Assembly (NCBI RefSeq): GCF_003086295.3 | Contig: NC_092054.1 | Span: 54,047,353-54,111,352 of the forward strand | From: Arachis hypogaea | Lineage: Eukaryota; Streptophyta; Magnoliopsida; Fabales; Fabaceae | Direction of reading: 5' to 3' | DNA length: 64,000 nt | Shown: piece after piece, positions 12,425 to 23,777 of the stretch | Layout of the letters: every line of letters starts with the position of its first letter | How positions within the stretch are numbered: position 1 is the first letter of the stretch | Position numbers and translations under genes: made by a program | The notes under the pieces: model-generated | The model's database searches: none | Told to the model about the DNA's origin: nothing | Seen by the model: only the letters and a program-made list of their open reading frames with translations

Positions 12425-13827
12425 GGAATTGTTCGAGTTTGGACAACTGACGGTTCATCTTGTTGCTTAGATTAGGAAAAATTTATCTTTTTTGGCTTAC
12501 AGTCACTAAATTTGAGTCTTTTATTTTCTTTTCAAAAATTTTATTTTTCTTTATTAATCTTTAATTTTTCTTTGAGTCTTCTGTTTGAATTTAGTTTCAT
12601 GTTTTAAGTTTGGTGTCAATTGCATGTTTTTATTTTTCTTCAATTTTTCGAATTGTATGTTCTTTTTATTCTTCATATTTTTGAATTTTATGTTCCTTGT
12701 TCTTTTGTGATCTTCAAGTTGTTCTTGCTTATTTTCCTTGTTTGATCTTTAGTTTTTCTTGTTTGTGTCTTTCCTTGTTTTTCTTGTGCATCTTCGAATT
12801 ATTAGTGTCCAAAGTATAAAAATTTTTAAGTTTGGTGTCCTTTGTATTTTTATTTTCCTAAAGATTTCCAAAATTTGCTCTTGGTGTTCATCTTGATCTT
12901 CAAAGTGTTCTTGGTGTTCATCTTGACATTCAAAGTTTTCTTGTTTGTTTTCTTTATTTTGATCTAAAAATTCTAAGTTTAGTGTCATTTTATTGTTTTT
13001 CTCTTTCCTCATTAAATTCAAAAAAATAAAAAAATATCTTTTCTCTTTATTTTAATTGAATTTTCGAAATTTACATTAAAAAATTCAGATTTTTATTTTA
13101 AAATTTTTATCTTATCTTATCTTAGTTTTAAATTTCAAAATTCAAATTTTTTCAAAAATCATATCTTTTTCAAAATCTTATCTTATCTTATTTCAAATTC
13201 AATTTTCAAATTTCAATTAAATTCCAAAATTCAAAATTCAAATTTCAAAATTTAAATTTAAAATTTTAAAAATCAAACCTTTTCAAAATTTAAATCTTTT
13301 TTAAATCTTTATCTTATATTGTTGACTTTTTCAAAATTCAAAATTCAAAATTCAAATTTCAAATTTCAAAATTCGAAAATCTTTTATAAAATTTTTCAAA
13401 ATCTTTTTCTTTTTCTTTATAATTTTTGAATTACTTGTCCTATTTCATTATTTTGATTGAAAAATTTTAAGTTTGGTATTCTCTTGTTAAGAAAGTTTCA
13501 ATCTTTAAAATTCTAAAATCATATCTTTTTCAAATCTTTTCTTTTATTTATTATCTTACAAATATTTTTTATTTTAAGACATATCTTTTTCTAAACTTCC
13601 TAACCAATTTTTCTCCCTTCATTTTTCGAAAATCCTCACCGACATTTTTTAAATCTTTTTAATTAATTAATTATTTTAGTTTTCAATTTTCTTTTAATTT
13701 TTGAACTTATATTCGATTTTTCATTTATTTTATTTTATTTTCTTTTCTTTTAATTTCGGTATTCAAAAAAATATAATAAAAGAATAAAATTTTTATTTAC
13801 AATCCACATCATCTCCCTTTCTCCATC
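12425..13827 (+). other. AT-rich leader of element B
   Basis: About 1.4 kb without a credible gene. It is T-rich, with stretches of repeated TTCAAAATTC-type words at 13130-13400. The phrase AAGTTTGGTGTC or close variants occur near 12606, 12828, 12975 and 13468 and resemble the sequence beside the 3' LTR (29590-29603). Confidence 0.6.
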
Positions 13828-15070
13828 ATGGACCTAAGTGGAAATGAACAGTCCAGAAGGACTCTGGGGTCATATGATAACCCCACTACTGCTTCATATG
13901 GGAGTAGTATATGTATATCCCCCATCAGAGCCAGCACTTTTGAGCTAAATCCTCAGCTCATTATCATGGTGCAGCAAAATTGCCAGTATTCCAGTCTTCT
14001 ACAGGAAGAACCTACTGAGTTTTTGGCACAGTTTTTACAAATTGCTGACATAGTACGTGATAAGGAAGTAGATCAGGATGTCTACAGATTATTACTGTTT
14101 TCATTTGCTGTAAAAGATCAAGCTAAGAGGTGGTTAAACAACCAACCCAATAGCAAGTATAAGAACATGGAAATAGTTATCAGACAAATTCCTGAATCAA
14201 TATTTCCCTCCAAAAAGGATGACACAGCTAAGGCTGGATATCCAAGGCTTTAAACAAGAGGATAATGAATCTCTTTATAATGCCTGGGAGAGGTACAGAG
14301 AGATGCTAAGGAAATGCCCCTCTGAAATATTTTCAGAAAGGGTGCAGTTAGACATCTTCTACTACGGGCTTACAGAAAAGGTCCAGATGTCTCTAGACCA
14401 CTCACCTGGTAGATCTATACACATGAGAAAGACAATTGAAGAGGCTCAAGAGCTCATTGATACAGTTGCTAGAAATCAACATCTGTACCTAAGTAGTGAG
14501 TCCTCCATGAAAGAAGAGGCTAAAGCACTATCCACTGAACTTAGTTCTCTAGAACAAGTTGTTGAACTCAATCAACAACTGCTGCTTATAACAAAACAGT
14601 TAGCAGAATTTAAAGAAATGCTACAAGACACTAAAAATGCTAACAAGAATATGGAAGCACAATTGGACCAGACAAGATAGCAGTTATCTAAATAGATAAC
14701 AGAAGAGTGCCAAGTTGTCTATTTAAGGAGTGGGAAGACATTGAATGCCTCAACTCAAGGCAGCAGAAAGCCAAGAAAGGAACAACAGACAAAGGATGAC
14801 CAAGCCACTATCCAAAATCTCTCTGAAGACAGTAAGAGCCTAGAGAGGAATAATTCTGGCATTCAAATGCCAGAAAAGGGTAAAAAGTTGGCGTTAAACA
14901 CCCAGTGGATGGTCAAATCTGGCATCCAAACGCCAGAAAAGGGTGGCAATCTGGCGTTAAACGCCCATACAGCACCCAATTCTGGCGTTCAAATGCCAAT
15001 GGGGGATCAGACACCTGCAAGTGCTGATAACAACCCCCTTAGGCAGGCCTTTCCAACCACTTCTGTATGA
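13828..15070 (+). pseudogene. Element B gag
   Basis: Begins MDLSGNEQSRRTLG. A capsid-like part has FLQIADIVRDKEVDQDVYRLLLF, and KRWLNNQPN resembles the Athila/Tat gag core. A frameshift between 14219 and 14253 moves reading to the next frame (ESLYNAWERYREMLRKCP, FYYGLTEKVQMSLDHSPG). Stops follow at about 14678-14695. The frame from 14741 to 15070 is polar and carries GGCGTTAAACGCC palindromes also found in the LTR. No zinc knuckle is obvious. Non-functional as read. Confidence 0.85.
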
Positions 15071-15731
15071 AGTAAACCTGCAGCGACTAAGGTTGAAGAA
15101 TATAAAGCCAAGATGCCTTATCCTCAGAAAAGCGGAACAGGATAAACAATTTGCCCACTTTGCATACTATCTTAGGACTCTTGAAATAAAGATTCTGTTT
15201 GTAGAGGCACTTGAGCAAATACCCTCTTATGCTAAGTTCATGAAAGAGATCTTAAGTCATAAGAAGGATTGGAGAGAAACTGAAAAAGTTTTCCTCACTG
15301 AAGAATGTAGTGTAGTCATTCTAAAAAGCTTACCAGAGAAGCTTAAAGATCCCGGAAGCTTTATGATACCATGCACATTAGAGGATGCTTGTACCAAGAC
15401 AGCTCTATGTGATCTTGGGGAAAGTATCAACCTAATACCTGCATCCACTATCAAAAAGCTTGGTTTGACTGATGAAGTTAAACCAACCCGGATATGCCTC
15501 CAACTTGCTGATGGCTCCATTAAAATTCCATAAGGCGTAATTGAGGACATGATTGTCAAGGTTGGGCCATTTGCCTTTTCCACTAACTTTGTCGTGCTGG
15601 AAATGGAGGAGCACAAGAGTGCAACTCTCATTCTATGAAGACCTTTCCTAGCAACTGGACGAACCCTCATTGACGTCCAAAAAGGGGAGATAACCCTGAG
15701 AGTCAATGAGGATGAGTTTAAGTTGAATGCT
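15071..15731 (+). pseudogene. Element B protease region, upstream of D2
   Basis: The frame to 15533 contains CTLEDACTKTALCDLGESIN, then LIPASTIKKLGL. The CDLG-SINL motif is the retropepsin active site of Athila/Tat elements. A stop at about 15531 and another near 15636 break the continuation (VGPFAFSTNFVVLEMEEHKS, DVQKGEITLRVN). The frame runs into the solo LTR at 15732 and resumes at 17208. Confidence 0.85.
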
Positions 15732-17202
15732 TGATAAACCACTATTTTATGGTTTATCTTATGCTTAATTGAGAGTTTTTTATCAACTCTTTACCCACTT
15801 ATTCATACTATTTCCATGGTTTTACATTTGCCTTCCTAATTATGTGCTTTGATTGAAAACATGCTTCTTTGGCCTTTATATTGCTAATATTAATCCTCTC
15901 TTATCACCATTAGATGCCTTGATATGTGTGCTAAGTAATTTCAGGGATTACAGGGCAGGAATGGCTTAGAGGATGGAAAGGAAGCATGCAAAAGTGGAAG
16001 GAATACAAGAAACTGAAGGAACTGCTAAAGCTGTCCAGCCTGACCTCTCTGCACTCAAACGATCATAACTTGAGCTACAGAGATTCAAATGATGCGGTTC
16101 CAGTTGCGTTGGAAAGCTAACGTCTGGGGCTTCGATTTGATATATAATTTGCCATAGCTGCCTCGACGTTAGGTGACGTGAACGCGTGAATGACGCGCCC
16201 GCGTCACATCTGCGAACTTCAATCTACGCCATCGCGTGGACGACGCCTCCGCGTCACCTTCCCGCGACCTGAACGTAACAAAAATCGCTGGGAGCGAATT
16301 CTGGGCTGTTTTTGACCCAGTTTTCAGCCCAGAACACACAGATTAGAGGCTATAAAGTGGGGGAATGCATCCATTCATAAATAAGCTTTCACATTCACAA
16401 TTTTAGGAGTAAATGTAGTTTTTAGAGAGAGAGGTTCTCTCCTCTCTCTTAGGATTTAGTTTTAGGATTTAGGATTATTTCTTCTTCATCACAGGTTCAA
16501 TGTTCTTTTTATTTATTTTTCCTAATTTAATTTATGAACTCTTCCATGTTACATTTGATATCTTTATTAGTGCTAATTGAGGTATTTCAGAATTATGATT
16601 GCTTTCTTTTATTTATTATATAAATAATTTGGATTTTTCCCTTTTGGCTTTGGTTGAGTCATTGGAGACTCTTGAGTTATCAAACTCATTGTTAATTGAA
16701 AATTGGAATTCTTCAAGAATTAATTCGAGTTCCACTAACTCTAACTTTTCCCAAGGAAAGACTAGGACTTGAGGAATCAGAATTAATTCATCCACTTAAC
16801 TTACCTTCATAGTTAGAGGTTAACAAAGTGGGAGAAAAATCCAATTCTCATTACAATTGATAAGGATAACCAGGATAGGACTTCCAGTTTTCATACCTTT
16901 CCAAGAGTTTTATTATCTATTTAATTTAATACAATTTACTTTCTTGCCATTTACTATTCTCGCTTTTTATCTTATACATTAAAAATCCCCAATTTACAAA
17001 CTCATAACCAATAATAAGAACACCTCCCTGCAATTTCTTGAGAAGACGACCCGAGGTTTAAATACTTGGTTATCAATTTTAAAGGGGTTTGTTATTTGTG
17101 ACAACTAAAACGTTTGTAAGAAAGGTTGATTGCTTGGTTTAGTAACTATACTTGCAACGAGAGTTTACTATAACTTCTACACCATTAATCTTCAGTTCTT
17201 CA
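15732..17202 (+). mobile_element. Solo LTR D2
   Basis: 1471 bp, TGATAAACCAC...CAGTTCTTCA, with TSD ATGCT at 15727-15731 and 17203-17207. Ends and general layout match D1 and D3, but the GC-rich central block (about 16165-16268) has GACGCG/CGCGTC words instead of GCGTACGC. A TATAAA at 16351-16356 is a plausible promoter. It splits B's pol gene. Confidence 0.9.
16351..16356 (+). promoter_or_regulatory. Putative TATA box of solo LTR D2
   Basis: GGCTATAAAGTGGG about 80 bases after the GC-rich block and 620 bases into the LTR, followed by a CT-rich stretch (16430-16450). Assigned by sequence and position only. Confidence 0.45.
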
Positions 17203-17751
17203 ATGCTGTCAAAGCTATGCAGCACCCAGACACATCAAAGGAGTGCATGAGCGCTGATATTATTGACTCTTTAGTGGAAGTGGTCAATATGACTGAGAGT
17301 CTCGAATCAGAGCTAGAGGATATTTTTAAAGATGTTCAGCCTGATCTGGAGGAACCAGAGAAAAGAGAAGATCCTCTGAAGACTCCTCAGGAAGAGGAAA
17401 AGCCTCCTAAACCCGAGCTCAAACCACTACTACCATCCCTGAAATATGCATCTCTGGGAGAAGATGACACTTTTTCCGTGATCATAAGCTCTGCTTTAGA
17501 TTCACATGAAGAGAAAGCACTAATTCAGGTGCTAAGGACACACAAGACAGCTCTTGGGTGGTCCATAAGTGATCTTAAGGGCATTAGCCCAGCCAGATGC
17601 ATGCACAAGATCCTATTGGAGGATAATACTAAACCAGTGGTTCAACCACAGAAGCGGCTGAATCCAGCCATGAAGGAGGTGGTGCAGAAAGAGGTCACTA
17701 AGTTACTAGAGGCTAGGATTATTTATCCTATTTCTGATAGCCCCTAGGTGA
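17203..17751 (+). pseudogene. Element B protease-RT linker
   Basis: After the TSD the frame carries VKAMQHPDTSKECMS, an acidic proline-rich stretch, then HKTALGWSISDLKGISPA and the RT entry (MKEVVQKEVTKLLEARIIYP). It stops at 17745-17747. The segment links protease to RT in Athila/Tat polyproteins. Confidence 0.85.
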
Positions 17752-18346
17752 GCCTGTCCAAGTTGTCCCTAAGAAAGGAGGCATGACAGTGGTTCATAAT
17801 GAAAAGAATAAACCGGTTCCTACGAGAACAGTTACAGGGTGGCGTATGTGTATTGACTACAGAAGGCTCAATACAGCCACCAGAAAGGATCATTTTCCTT
17901 TACCATTCATAGACCAGATGCTAGAGAGACTAGCAGGTCATGAATACCACTGCTTTTTGGATGGCTATTCAGGCTACAACCAAATTGCAGTAGATCCTCA
18001 GGACCAAGAAAAAATAGCATTCACATGTCCATCTGGAGTATTTGCCTACAGAAGAATGCCATTTGGTCTGTGCAATGCACCTGCAACCTTTCAAAGGTGC
18101 ATGCTCTCCATCTTCTCTTATATGGTAGAGAAATTTCTGGAAGTCTTCATGGATGACTTCTCAGTATTTGTAGAGTCATTCAACTCCTGTCTTAACCATC
18201 TAGCACTTGTTCTGAAAAGATGCCAAGAGACTAACCTGGTTTTAAATTGGGAGAAATGTCACTTTATGGTGACTGAAAGAATTGTCCTTGGGCACAGAAT
18301 TTCGAATAAGGGGATAGAGGTGGATCAAGCTAAGGTAGGTAATTGA
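17752..18346 (+). pseudogene. Element B reverse transcriptase
   Basis: Main open part 17783-18346. Motifs in order: TGWRMCIDYRRLN, DHFPLPFIDQMLERLAGH, FLDGYSGYNQIAVDPQDQEK, MPFGLCNAPATFQRCM and FMDDFSVF, the catalytic YxDD equivalent. All palm motifs are present. Stops and a shift precede 17783, and a frameshift near 18335 throws the frame out before the connection domain. Confidence 0.92.
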
Positions 18347-19085
18347 AAAATTACCACCACCTACCAATGTTAAGGCAATCAGAAGCTTTCTAGGGCATGC
18401 AAGATTCTATAGGAGGTTTATAAAGGATTTTTCAAAAATTGCAAAACCTCTTAGCAATCTGCTAGTTGCTGACACGCCATTTGTCTTTGACACAGAGTGT
18501 CTGCAGGCGTTTGAGACTCTGAAAGCTAAGCTGGTCACAGCACCAGTCATTTCTGCACCAAACTGGACATTACCATTTGAACTAATGTGTGATGCCAGTG
18601 ACCATGCCATTGGTGCAGTATTGGGACAGAGGCATGACAAGTTTCTGCATGTCATTTATTATACTAGCTGTGTTTTGAATGACATGCAGAAAAATTACAC
18701 AACCACAGAAAAGGAGTTGCTTGCAGTGGTTTATGCCATTGACAAGTTCAGATCTTATTTAGTAGGATCAAAAGTGATTGTGTACACTGATCATGCTGCT
18801 CTAAAATATCTCCTCACAAAGTAGGATTCAAAACCCAGACTCATAAGATGGGTGTTGCTTCTGCAAGAGTTTGATATAGAAATAAGAGACAGAAAAGGGA
18901 CAGAGAACCAAGTAGCTGATCACCTATCCGAGATAGAGCCAGTAGCAGGAGCGTTCCTCCCTCCTACTGAGATCTCTGAAACCTTTTCGGATGAGCAACT
19001 CTTTACCATTCAGGAAGTATCTTGGTTTGCAGACATTGCAAACTATAAAGATGTGAGATTCATACCCAAAGAGTACAATAAGTAG
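18347..19085 (+). pseudogene. Element B connection domain and RNase H
   Basis: Reading in the next frame gives IRSFLGHARFYRRFIKDFSK, then RNase H from 18585: MCDASDHAIGAVLGQ, TTTEKELLAVVYAIDKF, VIVYTDHAALKYL. A stop at 18822-18824 interrupts it; 18852-19085 continues with [19 protein letters not shown] and [10 protein letters not shown]. The D-E-D residues of RNase H are recognisable. Confidence 0.9.
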
Positions 19086-19097
19086 CAAACAAAAAAA

Positions 19098-19382
19098 TTG
19101 ATTTCTGATGTAAAGTACTACTTGTGGGATGAACCATATCTCTTTAAGAGGTATGCAGACGGAGTAATCCGTAGATGTGTGCCTAGAGAAGAGGCACAGA
19201 AGATTATATGGCATTGCCATGGATCACAATATAGAGGATATTTCGGAGGTGAGCGAACAACCACAAACGTTCTCCAATGCGGTTTCTACTGGCCTACTCT
19301 CTATAGAGACTCCCGAGAGTTTGTACGTAACTGTGACAGTTGTCAGAGAGCTGGTAATCTGCCTCACGGTTATGCCATGCCT
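19098..19382 (+). pseudogene. Element B integrase amino end, cut by element C
   Basis: Frame from 19098 with an HHCC-type zinc-binding region: CHGSQYRGYFGGERT, GFYWPTLYRD and NCDSCQRAGN. Element C enters right after the codons for AMP. The frame continues in phase at 27496, so insertion of C is the only break within the integrase. Confidence 0.9.
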
Positions 19383-20359
19383 TGATACACACGGAAACTT
19401 GTCTCTCAATAATTTTCCTTCGGCAAGTATACCGAATTGTCGTCAAGTAATAACTCACAAAAGAGTGAGGTCGAATCCCACTGAGATTAACGGATTAAGC
19501 AATCAATGGTTAATTGATTATCCTAGTTAGACGAATCAGATTGGAGTGATAAGCAACAAGGAAATGTAAATGGCACAAAAGTAAAGAAAGCAATAAAGTG
19601 CAGAAAAGTAAAATGGCAAGAAAGTAAATGACTATAGAGTAAATGTAAGAACTAAAAATAAAATGAACATTGGGATCAAGAGATATTGCAATCCAACGGA
19701 TCAAGTTCATTCTCATCTCTTCCTCAATCAATGCGTTCATTGATCTCCTTGGCAATCTTAAGTGATCAAATTACAATTCCTTGTAATTCAATCTCTCAAA
19801 TCTTGATCAATAGCCAATTCCTTGGTCAATTGCTCATGAGAAGAGATGAAGTATGGTCACTGATTATACCACATGCATTCCCAAATCAAGTGTTGGTAGA
19901 ATTATAGTCACCATATCCTTCCAACCCCAATTTGGTCCAACATGAGAAAGCATTTCTAGCATGATCTCTTCATTCCTCTTCCAAGGTTTAGAAGAGATCC
20001 AAGTATGAATAGCTTCTTTTCCAAGATAACTACCCAATTGGATGAAGATTGAAAGCTTTCTAGTAAAATCAAGAGAAAAGATAGAAGAAGAATAACGAAA
20101 ACTAATATTGATCCATCAAATTACAATAGAGCTCCCTAACCCAATGAAAAGAGTTAGTTGATCATTGCTCTACCAAATTAGAAAAGAAAGAAATGAAGAA
20201 AAATAAAGATGAAGATTAAAACTGAAATTAAAACTTCAAAATTCATAAATGAAAAGTACAAAGAAAAGAAAGAGAAGGAAAAGTGTGTGAGGGGAGGGAG
20301 TCCGAAGACCCCTCTTCAATCCCTTCTTCCAGAATGTCCTGAATGTAAAAACTAAGGCC

Positions 20360-20367
20360 TTTATATA
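20360..20367 (-). promoter_or_regulatory. Putative TATA box of element C LTR (3' copy)
   Basis: Minus strand TATATAAA within GGCCTATATAAAGGCC, itself nearly palindromic. The 5' LTR copy, where it would drive the element, is at 25919-25926. Confidence 0.55.
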
Positions 20368-21229
20368 GGCCCTCCTAAATTACAAAATGAAATGAAATTA
20401 AAAGCAAATTACAATTAAATGAAAATTTCTATTCTAGATGCTTCTTGTGGCCTTGATTGGTTAATACTTGTGGGCTTGCTTCCTTGAGGTTGGGTGGTCC
20501 TTGTAAGTGAATCAAGTTGAGTTCTAGGTACTAATGTTAGTGCTAACGTTAGCCACACTAACGCTACAAGTGTGGCGTTAGTGCTGAAGTTAGTGTGGCT
20601 AACGTCACACTTGCTATCCAGTTGGTGTTTTTGGGGCTTAAAAGATGCCTCTGGTTTGTGCTTCAATTTCATTCCCACTATAGAGTATTATATATCATTG
20701 GAAAGCTCTGAATGTTAGCTTTCTAATGCAACTAGAATCGCTTCAATTGGACCTCTGTAACTCAAGTTATGCTCCTTTGAAGGGGACAAGGTTGCTTGCA
20801 TAGTGGCTGGCATTATTGGCAAAAGTGAGTGCCAATAATGTCCGCGTTTAGGTGATGAATATTGCCAGTTTTTTAAGTTCAAACTTAATATCCATCCCAT
20901 ACTATTATATATTTTTGAAAAGCCCTGGATGTCTACTTTTCAATTCCTTTGGAAGTGCATCATTTGGAGCTCTACAACTCGAGTTATGCTTCTTGGAAGG
21001 TGAAGATGTCAGCTGGCCTTACTACAGGTTGATACCATGTTCATCTTTGCACTTTCGGGGCAGGTTTTCTCCCTCAAATTTAGTGTCCACCATGTAGTGC
21101 CATATATTCTTGGAAAGCTTTGGAATCCTACTTTTCAATGCCATTAGAATCACCTCATTTGGAGATTTGTGGCTCAAGTTATTCTTGTTTGAAGAAGGCA
21201 TGGTCAAGCTGCCGGGTGAGATTTTTGCC

Positions 21230-21662
21230 TACGTTAATGTCCACGTTAGTGTAACTAACGTGGCCATTAACGTGGGTCTTCCTTTGCTTCGCCAACGTTA
21301 GTGGAGATCACCTTTTCCACTAACTTTGGCCTCTCCCTTTCCTTCCACGTTAGTTCCCACGTTAATGTAGTTAACGTGGAAGCTAACGTGGGTCTTATTG
21401 CTTCGCAAACGTTAGCGGAGATCACCTTTTCCACTAACGTTGGCATCTCCCTTTCCTTCCACGTTAGTTCCCACGTTAATGTAACTAACGTGGAGACTAA
21501 CGTGGGTCTTCTTGCACCTTCGCTAGCGTTATTGGCACTCACTTTTGCCACTAACGCTGCTCCTTCTTCAAAGTTGATGCCATTAACGTTCCCACTAACG
21601 TTCCAACTTTCCTTCCTTCCACGTTAGTGGCCAAGTTAGTGGTACTAACGTAGCCACTAACG
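21230..21662. repeat. ACGTTAGT/ACTAACGT array in element C 3' LTR
   Basis: About twenty hexamers ACGTTA or its complement TAACGT, arranged as facing pairs such as CACGTTAGT...ACTAACGTGG. A longer unit of about 115 bp begins near 21286, 21400 and 21517 (GCTTCGCCAACG, GCTTCGCAAACG, CCTTCGCTAGCG). A small outlying group is at 20537-20615. Open frames through it are repetitive on both strands and not credible proteins. Confidence 0.9.
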
Positions 21663-21931
21663 TGGCTCTTCTCTGCTTCTTGTTACCTGAAATCAATCAA
21701 ACAAAGTGCATCAAAGTCTTGCTCTTAATCATGGGATCATGCATCATCTATTTTATCATTCAATTCATGCATAATTCTCATGAAATCATTCAAAATTCAC
21801 AATGTTTTCTTAAATCATGGTGTGAATGCATTTTCATCCAAATACTTGCTCATTTCCTAGAAAAATGCATGAAACCACCCTAAAGCATACAAAAAATGGC
21901 TAGTAAAACTAGCCAAGATGCCCTGGCATCA

Positions 21932-21967
21932 CAACACCAAACTTAAATATTGCTTGTCCCCAAGCAA
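21932..21967 (-). other. Terminal hairpin and probable polypurine-tract region of element C
   Basis: On the minus strand a 7-bp stem TTGCTTG/CAAGCAA with loop GGGA (21950-21967), then 18 bases ending AAGTTTGGTGTTG, then the LTR. The 18-base spacer matches element B at 17 positions, and the distance from hairpin to LTR is identical. Confidence 0.75.
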
Positions 21968-23777
21968 GAAAAGAACTATGCACAAAGAATTCTCTTAATT
22001 GAAATATATTGAAGAATTGCTTATGATGCCTTAGTGGGTGAAGTGAATAAGTGGCAGTGGGGTGAACTCTAATTTGTATGCTTATGCAAGGATTCCAGTG
22101 CTCATTAGTCCTTACATTTTGGAAGTCTTAGATCTTAGAACTTTCATTCAAATGATATTATGGAAATCTCTTTATAGATTGTCACCTTGAAGCAGCACTT
22201 ATTTTCTAGCATTTTTCTTTCTTTTTTGGAATTTGGCCTCGACTCTAGGTGTCATGTATCGAAGCGGCTTTTTAAGATAAGCTTTCAATCAATACTCCCA
22301 AACCAGTTGGTCTAAGGTATTAGGTGTTGAAGCACCCCTTAGGATTTACTTGCTCAAGCCTCTCTCTTTGATACAAATCCACCACAAGCATTTAACTAGG
22401 ACAATAACTCTTTGAGTTCTTGTTTCTTTCTTCTTCTTCCTAGTAATTGATGCTCAGAGCCTTGGGCTTGTTCTTTGTTTTTCTTTTTCTTTTGTTTTCT
22501 TTTGTTACTGCTTCTTGGATCAATAGATGTTTGAGAAATTCCATAATACTTCTCTAAACTTCATTTCCTGTCTATGAGCTCCCATGCAAGTTTTCACAAT
22601 CATGCAACCTCAATACACAATCATACAATTAGAACCTCCACTCCTCTTAATCTTTTGCTTGCCCCAAGATTTATAAAATTCTTCAACATTTTCCTTTCAA
22701 AAGAATGATTTTCTTGTTGCATTCTTAGAGATTTTTGGGTGCAAGTAAAATTCAAGATGATAATCATAATATCATAGCAACATGTTCTAAATCAAATATC
22801 AAATTATGCTTATTCACAAGAAGTAATCACACATGTATACAAAGAAAATAGAAGACAATCATGCAAATTAAAGTGCTGAAAATAAGTAAGAGGAGAAAGA
22901 AACTTTACCACCTTGTATTTTATCTTCATTATTGTTGCCCTTTTCCTCCTATTCTTCCCCTTCCCACACCAAACTTAGAATGATTGCTTATACTCAAGCA
23001 ACAAGTAAAACAGTGGTAATGGGGTCTATGATGGATCATGAATGTCTTAGAATAAAGTGTGAGTATGCATGTGTTTCAGCAAGCAAGATTAAGGATCACA
23101 ATAAAGGCACAAGAACTAAAAACAGAAACATTATGATGGCATTAATAAGTGGTGTTGGCATGGTACTTTGCATGAAAGTTAAGTGGCAACACCAAACTTA
23201 GTGTGACATTGTCATTTTAGAATGATGGAAATACTTAGTGAAGATTGAAAATCATTTTGTTGCATGGCAACACCAAATTTAGAATGCAATCATATGTCAA
23301 ATTATTGAAAGTAAACTAAGCAAGGAAAGAAAATATTACCTACGGTTGGGTTGTCTCCCAACAAGCGCTCTTTTAATGTCATTAGCTTGACATGTTATTC
23401 ATGAATTTCTTCCTCTTCTTCCAATTTGTTAAGAGGAATGACCTCAAGAGGAAAGAGGAGCCAGTTAATGCCCCTTGTTTTGAGTGCCTCTCCCCAGCAA
23501 GCCTTCTTTTGTTGTTAGCTTGAGTAAACTTGCTTGTTGGGGTAGGGGTGGGATGGCTTTTAGTTGACCTTTTCTTCTTCATGGATATTATCCTTCTTTT
23601 CTTGGTCACCATCCTCTTTTTAGTGCTCATGTTGATTGCCTTTACCACCTTGCTTTTAGGATTTGGGTATTGTATGATGGGTGGAGCATCCTTTTCATCA
23701 AGTGCTTCTTGAATTGGTGGTTCAATGAACTCATCCTTTATGCAACTCTCTGTTTCATTGGAGTAGTGTGGACTCCC
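21968..23777 (-). other. Non-coding 3' interior of element C
   Basis: About 1.8 kb without a credible gene. Copies of AAGTTTGGTGTTG (minus strand) recur near 22970, 23188 and 23268. GCGCTTGTTGGGAGACAACC (minus strand, 23351-23370) matches element B. A similar CTTGCTGGGGAGAGGC sits near 23490. Short plus-strand frames have no recognisable domains. Confidence 0.6.

Larger units (their letters stand above)
19383..21931 (-). repeat. Element C 3' LTR
   Basis: 2549 bp, TGATACACACGG...TGGCATCA on the plus strand. It contains the ACGTTA/TAACGT array at 21230-21662 and a minus-strand TATATAAA (20360-20367). The pair at 24942-27490 is offset by exactly 5559 bases throughout. Confidence 0.95.

Noticed and set aside
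12411..12428. tRNA-Asp-like sequence
   Set aside because: Only the primer complement is present; no cloverleaf could be formed, here or at the other primer sites.
21267..21627. Overlapping frames of 94 and 108 codons on both strands, repeated at 26826-27186
   Set aside because: They follow the ACGTTA array; open on both strands because of the repeat, with no protein-like features.
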